From positions 310,001 through 374,000 of the forward strand of contig NZ_JACVVD010000005.1 in the NCBI RefSeq assembly GCF_014534655.1: DNA of 64,000 bases, in the 5' to 3' direction. The translations under genes were made by a program, and so were the position numbers. This document shows positions 25,240 to 34,680 of the stretch, one piece after another (the stretch's first letter is position 1; the number at the start of each line of letters is the position of its first letter). The notes below the pieces were generated by a model. The model did no database searches. It saw nothing but the letters and a program-made list of their open reading frames with translations, and was not told the origin of the DNA. The stretch is from Paenibacillus sedimenti. Lineage in GTDB: Bacteria; Bacillota; Bacilli; Paenibacillales; NBRC-103111.

Positions 25240-27498
25240 ATGTTCAGACTCTTATCATCTAAATATTTGGTCCGGCTTCTGCTGTTCACTTTGCTGATCG
25301 GGACGATTCCTGTTGTTGCTTTGGGGAGCTTGTCGTTCATACGCGCGAAGGACAGCGTACAGCAGAAAGTCAATGATAGCAATATGCAGCTTTTGCAGCA
25401 AACGCAGCTGAACGTAGAACAAGTTCTTCAGCTGTTTGAGAACCTGATGACGCAATACATCTCTACTTCAACTGTGAACGAAGCATTACAGACGCCGTTT
25501 TCAGCGAAAAATTTTGTATTGATGAACGAGCTTTCAGCTGGACTGAATAAGCTGCAGCCATACGAGCTGGGGATCAAGGATGTTTATGTAGTTAATGTTG
25601 AACATGCATGGGTGCTGTCTAATCAGGGATACACCGCCATGAATGAATCTCCTTTGAAGGAGAACGTTCTGGAATACGCAAAGGCAGCGGAGAAATCGTT
25701 TTGGAGGACTGTTTCGGATCCAGCCGGAGTTCGTCTTATTAAAAAGCTGCCAATTAACAGGACCACAAGTTCAGGATTGATTGTCGGAGAAATTTCAAGC
25801 AATAAATTGGAGAGGCTGGTCTTTAATGAAGCGGAAGAACGGGAAACCGTCATCCTCGATGCTGAATTTAGATTGTTGACGCAGCCGTCAGGCAGCTTTT
25901 TGAAATCAGTCGACGGGTTGAAGCAGGCTGTGGAAATGATTCAGCATACGCCTGATGGATCCCGGGGATACTTTACTTTTAAAGTGAATCATAATACGAT
26001 TGGCGTCAACTTCACCAAATCAAACTATAACGGCTGGTATTATTTATCTTTCTCTTCGTTGAACGATATCACGAAGGATTCGCGTTCGATCGGCTGGTAT
26101 ACCTTGTATATTTCGGCGGGGACATTTGCTTTCATCTTACTTTTGGCATGGATCGGTTCCAAGCGGATGTATATGCCGATTCGTCGTGTATTTTCGGTTG
26201 CCGTAGGCAATGACTCCACCGATAATCGCCAAAACAAAGATGAGCTTCAAGTCATAGGAGAACAAATTCATCTCCTTCGAACATCTCAGACGCATATGAA
26301 AGATCAACTTCGCATCCATTCCAAACAATTGGAAGCCTTTTTTATCCGCCGGCTTCTGCAGGGGGAAGGCAGGCCTAGTGAAATTCGCGAGCGATGGACC
26401 CAGTTTGCTTATGACCCAACGCCCGGGATGTTCGCTGTTTTGACCATCGAAATCGATACACTGGAGGATACGAGGTACAGTGAGCAAGATATGGATTTGC
26501 TCTTATTTGCCATCAATAATATGACCAGCGAGCTGATTCCCCAAAATCGCCGGCTTGAACCTGTAGTCATGGTGGACAACCAAGTGACCATTTGTCGGGG
26601 AGATAGGAAAATGATTCAGGAATTTGAAATTCAGATGTACGACTATGCGGAACATGTGCAAAAGACGGTGGATGAGATTTTGGGGCTTAAAATCAGCATC
26701 GGAATTAGCAGATCTTATCAAGATATCCATGAGACGCATCAGGCTTACAAGGAAAGCTTAGAGGCGCTTAAGTACCGGGTGCGTTTCGGGGATCAAGTCA
26801 TTTTGCCTTTTCATAACGTGCTGCCCGATACCCAAATTGTCGCAGCTTATCCGGATTGGCTTGAAAAGGAAATCATCGATGCCGTCAAGATGGAGGAACG
26901 AGACAAAGCAAGGGGGCTATTGAGCGAGTTTATACAGAAGGCGATTATGGATAACCCGCGATACTATGACCTTCAGATGGTGTTGACCCGTCTCCTGATC
27001 GATCTTCTAAGGGAATGGCAAGAGGCTGGTGAAACCTCGAATCCTCTGTATGCGCCAGGGAAATCCCTTCAGGAGCACTTGCAAGAGTTGAGAACGGCGG
27101 AAGAAATCGAAGCCTGGTTTTATCGCGATGTCATTGAGCCGATGATCGTATCGCTCCACCATAAATGGGAAAGCCGGAATCAGAAAATTTCCGAGCGCAT
27201 GATGGAGATGATCCATGAGGAATTCGATTCGGGCTTGACGCTGGAGATATGCGCTTCCCGCTTGAACTATCATCCCAATTACATTAAGACCGTTTTCCGT
27301 AAAGAAACTGGCAGCAACTTCAGTGATTATCTATCCAAATACCGGCTTAACATAGCCAAGCAATGGCTTGTGGAAACCGATATGAAGATTGGTGAAATCG
27401 CGGACAAGCTCCAATATCAGAACTCGCAAAATTTCATCCGGTACTTCCGCAAAATGGAGAACATGACCCCAGGTCAATATCGCGAGAAGCACCAGTAA
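25240..27498 (+). CDS. Membrane-anchored AraC-family regulator
   Basis: About 752 residues from the ATG at 25240; an in-frame GTG at 25228 lies against the AGGAG site and is less likely. One N-terminal helix (LVRLLLFTLLIGTIPVVALG), a roughly 250-residue outer Cache-like sensor, a second helix (LYISAGTFAFILLLAWIG), a long cytosolic linker and a C-terminal AraC double helix-turn-helix (about 655-752) ending QNFIRYFRKMENMTPGQYR. This one-component form joins sensing and DNA binding in one protein. It stands directly upstream of the GH28 gene and ABC importer, its probable targets. Confidence 0.9.
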   Translation: MFRLLSSKYLVRLLLFTLLIGTIPVVALGSLSFIRAKDSVQQKVNDSNMQLLQQTQLNVEQVLQLFENLMTQYISTSTVNEALQTPFSAKNFVLMNELSAGLNKLQPYELGIKDVYVVNVEHAWVLSNQGYTAMNESPLKENVLEYAKAAEKSFWRTVSDPAGVRLIKKLPINRTTSSGLIVGEISSNKLERLVFNEAEERETVILDAEFRLLTQPSGSFLKSVDGLKQAVEMIQHTPDGSRGYFTFKVNHNTIGVNFTKSNYNGWYYLSFSSLNDITKDSRSIGWYTLYISAGTFAFILLLAWIGSKRMYMPIRRVFSVAVGNDSTDNRQNKDELQVIGEQIHLLRTSQTHMKDQLRIHSKQLEAFFIRRLLQGEGRPSEIRERWTQFAYDPTPGMFAVLTIEIDTLEDTRYSEQDMDLLLFAINNMTSELIPQNRRLEPVVMVDNQVTICRGDRKMIQEFEIQMYDYAEHVQKTVDEILGLKISIGISRSYQDIHETHQAYKESLEALKYRVRFGDQVILPFHNVLPDTQIVAAYPDWLEKEIIDAVKMEERDKARGLLSEFIQKAIMDNPRYYDLQMVLTRLLIDLLREWQEAGETSNPLYAPGKSLQEHLQELRTAEEIEAWFYRDVIEPMIVSLHHKWESRNQKISERMMEMIHEEFDSGLTLEICASRLNYHPNYIKTVFRKETGSNFSDYLSKYRLNIAKQWLVETDMKIGEIADKLQYQNSQNFIRYFRKMENMTPGQYREKHQ

Positions 27499-27525
27499 TG
27501 GAAATGATTGAAATAAAAGAGATTT

Positions 27526-27563
27526 AATCAACCTGGCGGAGATCTTCCGCTAGGTTGATTTGT
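27526..27563. terminator. Intrinsic terminator after the AraC-type regulator
   Basis: AATCAACCT-g-GCGGA pairs with TCCGC-t-AGGTTGATT, a 15-bp stem with one mismatch around GATCT, followed by TGTTTT. It closes the regulator transcript and isolates the GH28 promoter. Confidence 0.85.
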
Positions 27564-27577
27564 TTTCCGCCGAGAAG

Positions 27578-27700
27578 ATTATTCTTCCTGCTCCCATGAT
27601 TATCACCCATACTTCAGCCTATTTCCTGCCATTCGGATTGTCGACAGGAATCCAAGTGATTAGTACTGTTGAATCAATACCGAAAGGATGAAAGGAAGAT
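27578..27700 (+). promoter_or_regulatory. GH28 control region, copy 1 of a shared promoter module
   Basis: Three blocks recur ahead of the ABC importer: GATTATTC..CTGCTCCC.TGATTATC (27578-27604), ATTGTCGACAGGAAT (27637-27651) with the palindrome TGTCGACA at its centre, and GAATCAA.ACCGAA.GGA near the ribosome site. Conservation between two promoters of one locus marks them as likely operator and promoter elements, probably for the AraC-type regulator just upstream. Confidence 0.6.
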
Positions 27701-27704
27701 AGAA

Positions 27705-29249
27705 ATGAATTTGATTACTTGTAACATTCGCGATTTCGGCGCCGCGGGCGACGCGGTGACCAAGGATACGAAAAGCATTCAAGACGCTATAGATGCTTGC
27801 TCGGAACAAGGCGGGGGAACCGTCATCGTGCCGCAGGGAGATTATTTAACCGGTACGATCATGTTAAAACAGAACGTCGACCTCCATCTGGAGGCAATGG
27901 CTCGGATCATCAGCAGTATGGAAGAGCATGATTTCGATCCGGATCCGCACATAGGCAGACGGGGGCTGATCTGTGCGCGATATGCGAATAACATCTCTGT
28001 AACCGGTCCCGGCACTATTGACGGGCAAGGTCCGCGTTTTCTCGAAGAAGACGACGGGCAAGGCGATCATGTGCTTCTCCCACTGCAGGAATTTCGTCCA
28101 AAGCTTATTGATCTTGAAGGCTGTTATGATGTATTGTTCCGAGACGTAACCTTATATCGTGCCTCCTCATGGTGCCTTCATATGACAGGCTGCGAGCGGG
28201 TTAATGTGCAGGGCATCAAGATTCTCGGCCAATTACGCGGCCCGAACAACGACGGAATCGATCCGGACAGCTGCCGTGACGTGCATATATCGGATTGCCA
28301 TATTGAAGCGGGTGACGACTGTATCGTATTGAAAACAACGAAGCACGGTGCAGCACGTTACGGCCCTTGTGAAAATATTACGGTTACCAATTGTACGCTC
28401 ATCTCCCGTTCCTGTGCTCTGAAAATCGGCACGGAAACGTTTGCCGACATTCGGAATGTCGTGTTTCAAAACTGCGTCATTCGCAACTCGAATCGCGGCA
28501 TGGGCGTTTGGTCCAGAAACGGCGGAACGATCGAAAATATATTGTTTTCCAACATTATCGTGGAAACAAGGCTTTTCAGCGACGAATTCGAGCAGACCCG
28601 CAAGCGGAAATGGTGGGGCAAAGGCGAACCGATCTTCGTTTCGGCGGAGCGCCGGCGTGAAGCGGAAGCCGGAACGCCGGGGATCATCCGCAATATCCGT
28701 TTTGACCATATTTTGGCTGAAGGGGAGAACGCCGTATATTTGGAGGGCTCGCACGAAAGTATTATAGAGGGCATAGCCATTCGAAATATGAAGCTGACGA
28801 TGAAGCAAAGGAGTCCGTACCCGGGCGGCGTATTCGATACGAATCCTACAGCAAGAGGCGTGTTCCCTCATCCGATTCCAGGTGTCTTCTGTCGCTATGG
28901 TAAAAATATTTCGCTACATGGCGTTGAAATCGAATGGAGCGGCCCGAGAAACGTTCATTGGAAGCAGGCGATTTACGGCGAGCACCTTGAAAATCTGTCC
29001 CTGATACAATTCCGGGGTGGACCTGCTCAGCCTGATGGGACCGCCATTGAATTGAAACATGTGAACCATCTAGCTGTTGAGCAATCCAAGGCACCGCCAG
29101 GGACAAATACATTTATGTCATTAGAAGACGTTGACCCCCGTCATATGTTTGTGGTAGGCAACGATTTTGCCCAAGCGGAGACGGCCATCCGGTTTGCGGA
29201 CGCATCGAATCCGGAATTTTTCGCAGCTGCGAACCGTATGCCGAACTGA
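27705..29249 (+). CDS. Glycoside hydrolase family 28 enzyme (polygalacturonase-like)
   Basis: 514 residues from the ATG at 27705 (site AAAGGAAG). It is a right-handed beta-helix protein opening NIRDFGAAGDAVTKDTKSIQ. Catalytic Asp residues are seen in NNDGIDPDSC and GDDCIVLKTT. The usual Gly-His-Gly region reads SCALKIGTE, so the active site differs from classic polygalacturonases and resembles the rhamnogalacturonan or exo-acting branch. No signal peptide is present, suggesting cytosolic cleavage of imported oligosaccharides. It has its own promoter module and is followed by the ABC importer operon. Confidence 0.88.
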   Translation: MNLITCNIRDFGAAGDAVTKDTKSIQDAIDACSEQGGGTVIVPQGDYLTGTIMLKQNVDLHLEAMARIISSMEEHDFDPDPHIGRRGLICARYANNISVTGPGTIDGQGPRFLEEDDGQGDHVLLPLQEFRPKLIDLEGCYDVLFRDVTLYRASSWCLHMTGCERVNVQGIKILGQLRGPNNDGIDPDSCRDVHISDCHIEAGDDCIVLKTTKHGAARYGPCENITVTNCTLISRSCALKIGTETFADIRNVVFQNCVIRNSNRGMGVWSRNGGTIENILFSNIIVETRLFSDEFEQTRKRKWWGKGEPIFVSAERRREAEAGTPGIIRNIRFDHILAEGENAVYLEGSHESIIEGIAIRNMKLTMKQRSPYPGGVFDTNPTARGVFPHPIPGVFCRYGKNISLHGVEIEWSGPRNVHWKQAIYGEHLENLSLIQFRGGPAQPDGTAIELKHVNHLAVEQSKAPPGTNTFMSLEDVDPRHMFVVGNDFAQAETAIRFADASNPEFFAAANRMPN

Positions 29250-29385
29250 TTATTCGATCTGCTCCCTTGATTATCGGTAGGAGAGAAAGCCCGCTAATCC
29301 GCTTGTCAGCAGGGTTTGCGGGGAATGATCTGCTGTCGGGATTGTCGACAGGAATAGCCGACTAAAGTAACATTGGAATCAACCC
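29248..29385 (+). promoter_or_regulatory. ABC operon control region, copy 2 of the shared promoter module
   Basis: The blocks seen before GH28 recur: GATTATTC..CTGCTCCC.TGATTATC (29248-29275), ATTGTCGACAGGAAT (29341-29355) and GAATCAACCCGAAGGA at about 29370-29385. The gap between first and second block is about 33 bases longer than in copy 1. Confidence 0.6.
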
Positions 29386-29401
29386 GAAGGAGGGATGAAA
29401 C

Positions 29402-30352
29402 TTGGAGATGGCCAAGACAATCCAACAATCGCAAGCGGTTACAAATAAAAGCTCATTTGCACGGCGGTTGAAGCGTCATCGCTGGTTTTATATGATGCTT
29501 CTTCCGGGTCTGCTGTATTTTCTGGTTTATAAGTATGTGCCCATGTGGGGCATTCTCATCGCATTTCAAGATTATCAACCATTTCACGGGTTTTTCGGAA
29601 GCAAGTGGGTCGGACTTAAACATTTCGAAACATTCTTTACGGACGACGCTTTCTGGATGCTGTTTCGGAATACTTTCGTCTTGGCGGTGTACAATATTTT
29701 ATTCTTTTTCCCTTTACCCATTCTCATTGCGTTGATGCTTAATGAAGTGCGTAAAGAGATGTTTAAACGTTTCATCCAGACGCTCGTCTACATTCCTCAC
29801 TTTGTTTCTTGGGTTGTCGTAGTCGGTATCAGCTTTCTGTTCTTTTCCTCTGAAAGCGGTATCGTAAACAACATGTTAAACAGTCTTGGGAAGGAACCCG
29901 TTAACTTCTTGCTTAGCGGCGATTGGTTCCGTACGATCATTACGTCGCAAGTCATTTGGAAGGAGACAGGTTGGGGCACCATCATCTTTCTTGCCGCACT
30001 CGCAGGCGTCGATCCGCAGCTCTACGAAGCAGCGCGAATCGATGGAGCCAATCGGTGGAGACAAATGTGGCATATCACACTTCCAGCGATTCGAAGCACG
30101 ATTATTATTTTGCTAATATTACGGATTGGTCACTTCCTTGATACAGGTTTTGAACAAATTTTCCTTATGGTGAATCCGATGAACCGTGAGGTGGGAGAAG
30201 TGTTCGATACGTACGTATACAGCACTGGCATCTCCCAGGGAAAATTCAGCTATAGCACGGCAGTAGGTATGTTTAAATCGGTTGTGGGATTAATCCTTGT
30301 CGTACTTGCCAACCGTTTAGCTAAAAAGTTCGGCGAAGACGGAATTTACTGA
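29402..30352 (+). CDS. Carbohydrate ABC importer permease, LplB type
   Basis: 316 residues with about six membrane helices. It opens with a cytosolic tail and WFYMMLLPGLLYFLVYKYVP, typical of LplB-family permeases. The EAA loop is EAARIDGANRWRQMWHITLP, which contacts the shared ATPase. The TTG at 29402 is eight bases after AAGGAGG; an ATG at 29408 is the alternative. It pairs with the next gene. No ATPase gene is present, as is usual for this group, where a common MsmX-type ATPase serves several importers. Confidence 0.92.
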   Translation: MEMAKTIQQSQAVTNKSSFARRLKRHRWFYMMLLPGLLYFLVYKYVPMWGILIAFQDYQPFHGFFGSKWVGLKHFETFFTDDAFWMLFRNTFVLAVYNILFFFPLPILIALMLNEVRKEMFKRFIQTLVYIPHFVSWVVVVGISFLFFSSESGIVNNMLNSLGKEPVNFLLSGDWFRTIITSQVIWKETGWGTIIFLAALAGVDPQLYEAARIDGANRWRQMWHITLPAIRSTIIILLILRIGHFLDTGFEQIFLMVNPMNREVGEVFDTYVYSTGISQGKFSYSTAVGMFKSVVGLILVVLANRLAKKFGEDGIY

Positions 30353-30371
30353 AAGGAAGGGGGACAACGAT

Positions 30372-31250
30372 ATGACGGGTAAAACGGTATCCGGTAGACT
30401 GCTAGACGGAATCAATTATTTGCTTCTTTCACTTATCGCTGCGGCCTGCGTGATTCCGTTTATCTATATTTTGGCAGCTTCAGTGACGGATCCGCAGGAG
30501 CTGCTGAAAAAGGGATTTATATTAATCCCGACCAAATTTTCGCTCGTCGGCTATCAGTATATTTTATCGACCGACGTGATCTTATCCAGTTTAGCCGTTT
30601 CCGTTTTCATCACAGTGGCCGGTACAGTGGCGAATCTGTTGTTTACCGCTCTAATGGCATATCCACTTGCCCAAAGGGATTTAATGGGCAGCAGCTTGAT
30701 CATGAAGCTGATCGTGTTCTCTATGCTGTTTAGCGGCGGGATGATACCCACCTATTTGGTCGTCAAGGAGACAGGACTTCTAGATAGTCCTGCTGCACTT
30801 ATCGTTCCTGGCTTGATAAGCGCATTTAACCTGATTATTATGCGCAGCTTCTTCCAACAGCTTCCGGATGGACTTGAGGAGGCGGCGCGCATTGACGGCT
30901 GCAGCGATATCGGGATATTGTTCCGTATCGTGCTTCCTTTATCAGCACCGGTGCTTGCATCACTCGCTTTATTTTATGCGGTAGGCCATTGGAACTCTTA
31001 CTTTAACGCAATTCTTTATATCAATGAAAGCAAGTTTTGGCCTATTCAAGTATGGTTAAGACAAATAGTTATATTAGCTCAAGGGGGGATCGGAGATTCT
31101 ACGCAATTCGGTGAGGATTTTGTTCCTCCGCCGGCGGAAACCATCAAGATGGCCGTTATTGTGCTTTCCACATTACCTATCTTGATCGTCTATCCGTTCT
31201 TGCAAAAGCACTTTGCCAAGGGTGCACTATTGGGGTCAGTGAAAGGCTAA
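30372..31250 (+). CDS. Carbohydrate ABC importer permease, YtcP type
   Basis: 292 residues and about six membrane helices, with FGGGMIPT-like segment LFSGGMIPTYLVVKE and EAA loop EEAARIDGCSDIGILFRIVL. It is the second half of the permease pair, 19 bases after the first. The C-terminus (QKHFAKGALLGSVKG) is typical of the family. Start at 30372 after AAGGAAGGGGG. Confidence 0.92.
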   Translation: MTGKTVSGRLLDGINYLLLSLIAAACVIPFIYILAASVTDPQELLKKGFILIPTKFSLVGYQYILSTDVILSSLAVSVFITVAGTVANLLFTALMAYPLAQRDLMGSSLIMKLIVFSMLFSGGMIPTYLVVKETGLLDSPAALIVPGLISAFNLIIMRSFFQQLPDGLEEAARIDGCSDIGILFRIVLPLSAPVLASLALFYAVGHWNSYFNAILYINESKFWPIQVWLRQIVILAQGGIGDSTQFGEDFVPPPAETIKMAVIVLSTLPILIVYPFLQKHFAKGALLGSVKG

Positions 31251-31278
31251 TTTATTTAAAGAGAAGAGGAGATTTTGT

Positions 31279-32802
31279 ATGAAAAAAAATGCATACCAAA
31301 AACCTGCAAAATTGCTCAAAGTTGCCTGCATCACTTGTTTATCTGTTTCGCTTTTGGCAGCGTGCTCGACCCAGAAAGAAACCCCTGCCGCCAAGCAGGC
31401 CACCGGGCAACCGGCCGGCACTCCGGCAAAGCCGTTGGAATTGAAAGTGATGATGATACAACAGCTTGCGGAACCGCCTAAAAAGGATAGTCCGTTTTTA
31501 AAGAGAATCGAGGAACATACGGGTGCGTTGCTGGATATCACTTGGGTTCCGGGGGCAGGAACGGCTTATGACGATAAAGTAAGCGCTACGATTGCCTCTG
31601 GCAATTTGCCGGATATGATCCTTATCCGTAAGACAAAAGAGACGGCGAACCTGAATGCGCAGCTGTCCGGCGTTTTCTGGGAGCTGACTCCTTACCTGAA
31701 AGATTACCCGAATTTAAGTAAAATGAGCCCGGTTGCTGTGAAAAACGCGAGTATAAGCGGGAAGCTGTACGGTATTCCACGCGAACGTGTATTATCCCGT
31801 TACGGCATGATTATCCGCAAGGATTGGCTCGATAATCTGGGACTGCAAATGCCTAAAACGGTAGATGACTTGTACAAAGTGGCCAAAGCGTTTACAGAGA
31901 ACGATCCGGATAAAGACGGTAAGAAAAATACGTTCGGCATCCAGGAAGACGCATCGATGGAACTGCTCAAACAATTGACGGTTTATAACGGAGGTCCGAA
32001 CGGTTGGGGGCTGAAGGACGGCAAGGTTATCCCTGATTTTATGGCTCCGGAGTACAAGCAGGCATTGGATTTGTATAAGAAAATGGTCAGTGAAAAAATT
32101 ATCGCCGCAGATTTCCCGATTGCCAAAAAATATGATTACTTCAACCAAGGAAAAGCCGGCATTTATTTTTCAGTTATCGATGACGGTTACAGCCGCCATA
32201 TCGATATGATCAAGCAGGATCCTAAAGTAGTTGTTGATGTTGCGCAAAACTTCGACGGTCCGCAGGGGCAACGCGTAAGGGGCACTACCGGTTACGACTC
32301 TTTGATTGCCATACCGAAGTCAAGCGTGAAAGATGAAACGAAATTGAAACAAATCCTCGGTTTCTTGGATAAAATGGGCGATGAACCAATGTTGTCCCTC
32401 ATCAATGCCGGAATCGAAGGAACCGACTATAAATCTGAAGGCGGAAGCGCAAAGAAAATTGCCGGTTCGAAAGGCTCTGAGGATTGGCAAAATTTTAGAT
32501 GGGGCAATCTATCTGCAGGAGTCAAAATTGAGAAAACGCCGATTGAGCAAAAGATCGATAAGTTGTTTGCCGACAACAATAAAATCGGCGTCGTTGACCT
32601 CAGCGCTTCTCTTCTCTCCGATACCAACACCCAAAAAGGCGCTGATTTGAAGAAAGCCGTTACGGATGCGCAAGTCAAATACGTCTTGGGCGAACTGGAT
32701 GATAAGGGCTGGGAAGCGGCTGTTGCCAAGTGGCGCTCCGGCGGAGGCGACAAAATCATCGAAGAATTTACCGCTGATTATAACAAAAGTAACGGTAAAT
32801 AA
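31279..32802 (+). CDS. Extracellular solute-binding lipoprotein for oligosaccharides
   Basis: 507 residues with a lipoprotein signal ending in LLAAC. The body is a cluster-D sugar-binding protein (LplA-like), with SGNLPDMILI, KLYGIPRERVLSRYGMIIRK and NFRWGNLSAG segments. It delivers an oligosaccharide to the two permeases upstream. Judging from the enzymes around it, the ligand is a plant cell-wall or glycoprotein-derived glycan. It ends with a strong terminator, so the three transport genes are one unit. Confidence 0.92.
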   Translation: MKKNAYQKPAKLLKVACITCLSVSLLAACSTQKETPAAKQATGQPAGTPAKPLELKVMMIQQLAEPPKKDSPFLKRIEEHTGALLDITWVPGAGTAYDDKVSATIASGNLPDMILIRKTKETANLNAQLSGVFWELTPYLKDYPNLSKMSPVAVKNASISGKLYGIPRERVLSRYGMIIRKDWLDNLGLQMPKTVDDLYKVAKAFTENDPDKDGKKNTFGIQEDASMELLKQLTVYNGGPNGWGLKDGKVIPDFMAPEYKQALDLYKKMVSEKIIAADFPIAKKYDYFNQGKAGIYFSVIDDGYSRHIDMIKQDPKVVVDVAQNFDGPQGQRVRGTTGYDSLIAIPKSSVKDETKLKQILGFLDKMGDEPMLSLINAGIEGTDYKSEGGSAKKIAGSKGSEDWQNFRWGNLSAGVKIEKTPIEQKIDKLFADNNKIGVVDLSASLLSDTNTQKGADLKKAVTDAQVKYVLGELDDKGWEAAVAKWRSGGGDKIIEEFTADYNKSNGK

Positions 32803-32819
32803 TAGATGAGCTCATTTTG

Positions 32820-32851
32820 AATCCGCCGAATTTTCGGCGGATTTTCTTTTT
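32820..32851 (+). terminator. Intrinsic terminator after the ABC operon
   Basis: AATCCGCCGAA pairs with TTCGGCGGATT around TT, followed by TTCTTTTTT. It is a textbook terminator 18 bases after the stop codon. Confidence 0.93.
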
Positions 32852-32883
32852 TGAACTCACACCACCATAAAGGATATGATCGC

Positions 32884-33762
32884 ATGGAATTGATACCTTT
32901 ACCTGAGTCATTAAAACCGTTATTTGATCATCCGATCCGTGATACATCGATCTGTTTGGGCGATGACGGGCATTATTATTTAACGGGCACAACCGGCTTT
33001 CCCGATTGGTGGGCGGTGACGGGAGATGTTCAAATTTGGAAGTCGGCAGACCTGCAAAATTGGACTCCTGTTATTACCGAACCGCGCAAGCGGTCCACGG
33101 TCTGGAATATAGATCGGGACGGTACCTGGCAGAAGAAAATTGGGCTGCGAGACGGAGCTCCGTTTCGTCCGCTATGGGCGCCCGAAATTCATTATTTAAA
33201 AGGCACCTATTGGCTTACATACAGCATTCCGAAGCTGGGCAATGGCTTGTTAAGAAGTGTTAGCGGAAGTGCGGAAGGCCCTTATGTTGATCATATAACC
33301 GCGAATTCGCCGATTAGTCCCCATATTGACGCCTCACTTTTTCAGGACGATGACGGTGAGGTGTATTTCTTATGCGATAACGGCAAGATCGCCCGGATGA
33401 ACGAAGACATGACGGCACTTGCGGAAGAGCTTAGATTGCTTAGTCCGGCCGGTGGCGAGCATGTCGGCTTTGAAGGAACGTTCTTGTTTAAGGCGCATGG
33501 CCGCTACCATCTAGTCGGGGCGGATTTCGTAGATGGTGACTATCATTGTTTCGCAGCCAACTCGGAGCATCTGTATGGGCCTTACGGCGAGCGGTATTTG
33601 GCCGTGCCGCATGGCGGTCATAATATGTTTTTTCAAGACAAAGAAGGACAATGGTGGAGCACGTTTTTCGGAAATAACGCAAATGCGCCTTTTTGTGAAA
33701 GACCGGGTATTCTGCGAGTGGCATTCGATGAACAGTTACGAATCCGGGTTCAAGGAGGATGA
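32884..33762 (+). CDS. GH43-family glycoside hydrolase
   Basis: 292 residues from the ATG at 32884 (site AAAGGA). A five-bladed beta-propeller enzyme: catalytic-base region HPIRDTSICLGDDGHYYLTG, middle Asp in SPHIDASLFQDDDGEVYF and acid region HVGFEGTFLFKAHGRYHLVG. Members act as beta-xylosidases, alpha-L-arabinofuranosidases or galactosidases. No signal peptide, so it should work inside the cell on imported oligosaccharides. It starts a run of coupled glycosidase genes. Confidence 0.88.
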   Translation: MELIPLPESLKPLFDHPIRDTSICLGDDGHYYLTGTTGFPDWWAVTGDVQIWKSADLQNWTPVITEPRKRSTVWNIDRDGTWQKKIGLRDGAPFRPLWAPEIHYLKGTYWLTYSIPKLGNGLLRSVSGSAEGPYVDHITANSPISPHIDASLFQDDDGEVYFLCDNGKIARMNEDMTALAEELRLLSPAGGEHVGFEGTFLFKAHGRYHLVGADFVDGDYHCFAANSEHLYGPYGERYLAVPHGGHNMFFQDKEGQWWSTFFGNNANAPFCERPGILRVAFDEQLRIRVQGG

Positions 33763-33764
33763 GA

Positions 33765-34664
33765 ATGACACATTTGAATCTTGCCAGCATTCCGTCGCCC
33801 ATACTTCTGCATGGCAATCATCAAACCGCATATCGCGACCCTGCGGCCATCTATCATGAAGGGGTGTTCAGGCTTTATTATACGCTGGTCGAGACGGAGT
33901 CCGACGGGAAAGTATATATGTATACGGCGATGAGCCAAAGTGAGGATCTGGTACAGTGGAGCAAGCCGAAGAAGCATACGCCGAGAGACCGCAGTTTAAA
34001 CTTTTCAAGTCCGGGCAATATAATCCGTTATCAAGACAGATGGGTGATGTGCCTCCAAACGTACCCTAGACCTGACGGTGAAAAATACGGCAACCAAAAC
34101 TCCCGAATCTGGACCATGGAGAGCAGCGATCTCGACAATTGGTCGGAGCCGGAATTGCTTCGGGTGAAAGGAGACCGGGTTCCGGTGGAAGAGATGGGGC
34201 GAATGATCGACCCTTATCTGATCGAGAGCAAGGATGAGCAGGGGAAGTGGTTTTGCTTCTATAAGCAGAACGGAGTCAGTTTATCGTATTCCTATGATCT
34301 TAAGCATTGGACCTATTACGGGAATGAAGCAGCCGGCGAGAACGTCTGTATTTTGAATATAGCGGATACATATGTCGTGCTTCACTCTCCTGAGAACGGA
34401 ATTGGGATCATGAGGTCGACTGATCTAAGGAACTGGACGCACGACGATACGTTGCTGACGCTGGGGCAGCGGGAATGGGATTGGGCACGCGGAAGAATTA
34501 CCGCAGGGTTCGTCTTGGATTGCAGACAGGTAAACGGTGTCCGGAAGTTCCTAATGTTCTTTCATGGCAGCGGCCCGGAAGATGAACGTATCCTCTTCGA
34601 TACCCATGCTAGCATCGGAATTGCATGGAGCGATGACTTGAAGATATGGAATTGGCCAAAATAA
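33765..34664 (+). CDS. Glycoside hydrolase of the five-bladed beta-propeller class (GH43/32-like)
   Basis: 299 residues from the ATG at 33765, seven bases after AAGGAGG that overlaps the previous stop; an ATG at 33759 is too close. Propeller-type motifs are AYRDPAAIYHEGVFRLYYTL, GRMIDPYLIESKDEQGKW and SSDLDNWSEPELLR. The acid residue cannot be fixed by eye. It is cytosolic and translationally coupled to the GH43 gene before it. The specificity is unknown. Confidence 0.78.
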   Translation: MTHLNLASIPSPILLHGNHQTAYRDPAAIYHEGVFRLYYTLVETESDGKVYMYTAMSQSEDLVQWSKPKKHTPRDRSLNFSSPGNIIRYQDRWVMCLQTYPRPDGEKYGNQNSRIWTMESSDLDNWSEPELLRVKGDRVPVEEMGRMIDPYLIESKDEQGKWFCFYKQNGVSLSYSYDLKHWTYYGNEAAGENVCILNIADTYVVLHSPENGIGIMRSTDLRNWTHDDTLLTLGQREWDWARGRITAGFVLDCRQVNGVRKFLMFFHGSGPEDERILFDTHASIGIAWSDDLKIWNWPK

Positions 34665-34680
34665 CGAGTGGAGGAAGCAT

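Noticed and set aside
28233-28871. A 212-codon open frame opposite the GH28 gene
   Set aside because: Shadow frame; the GH28 frame carries conserved motifs and its own ribosome site.
29402-31250. Missing ATPase taken as a defect of the importer
   Set aside because: LplB/YtcP-type operons commonly lack their own ATPase and use a shared MsmX-type one, so this is normal.
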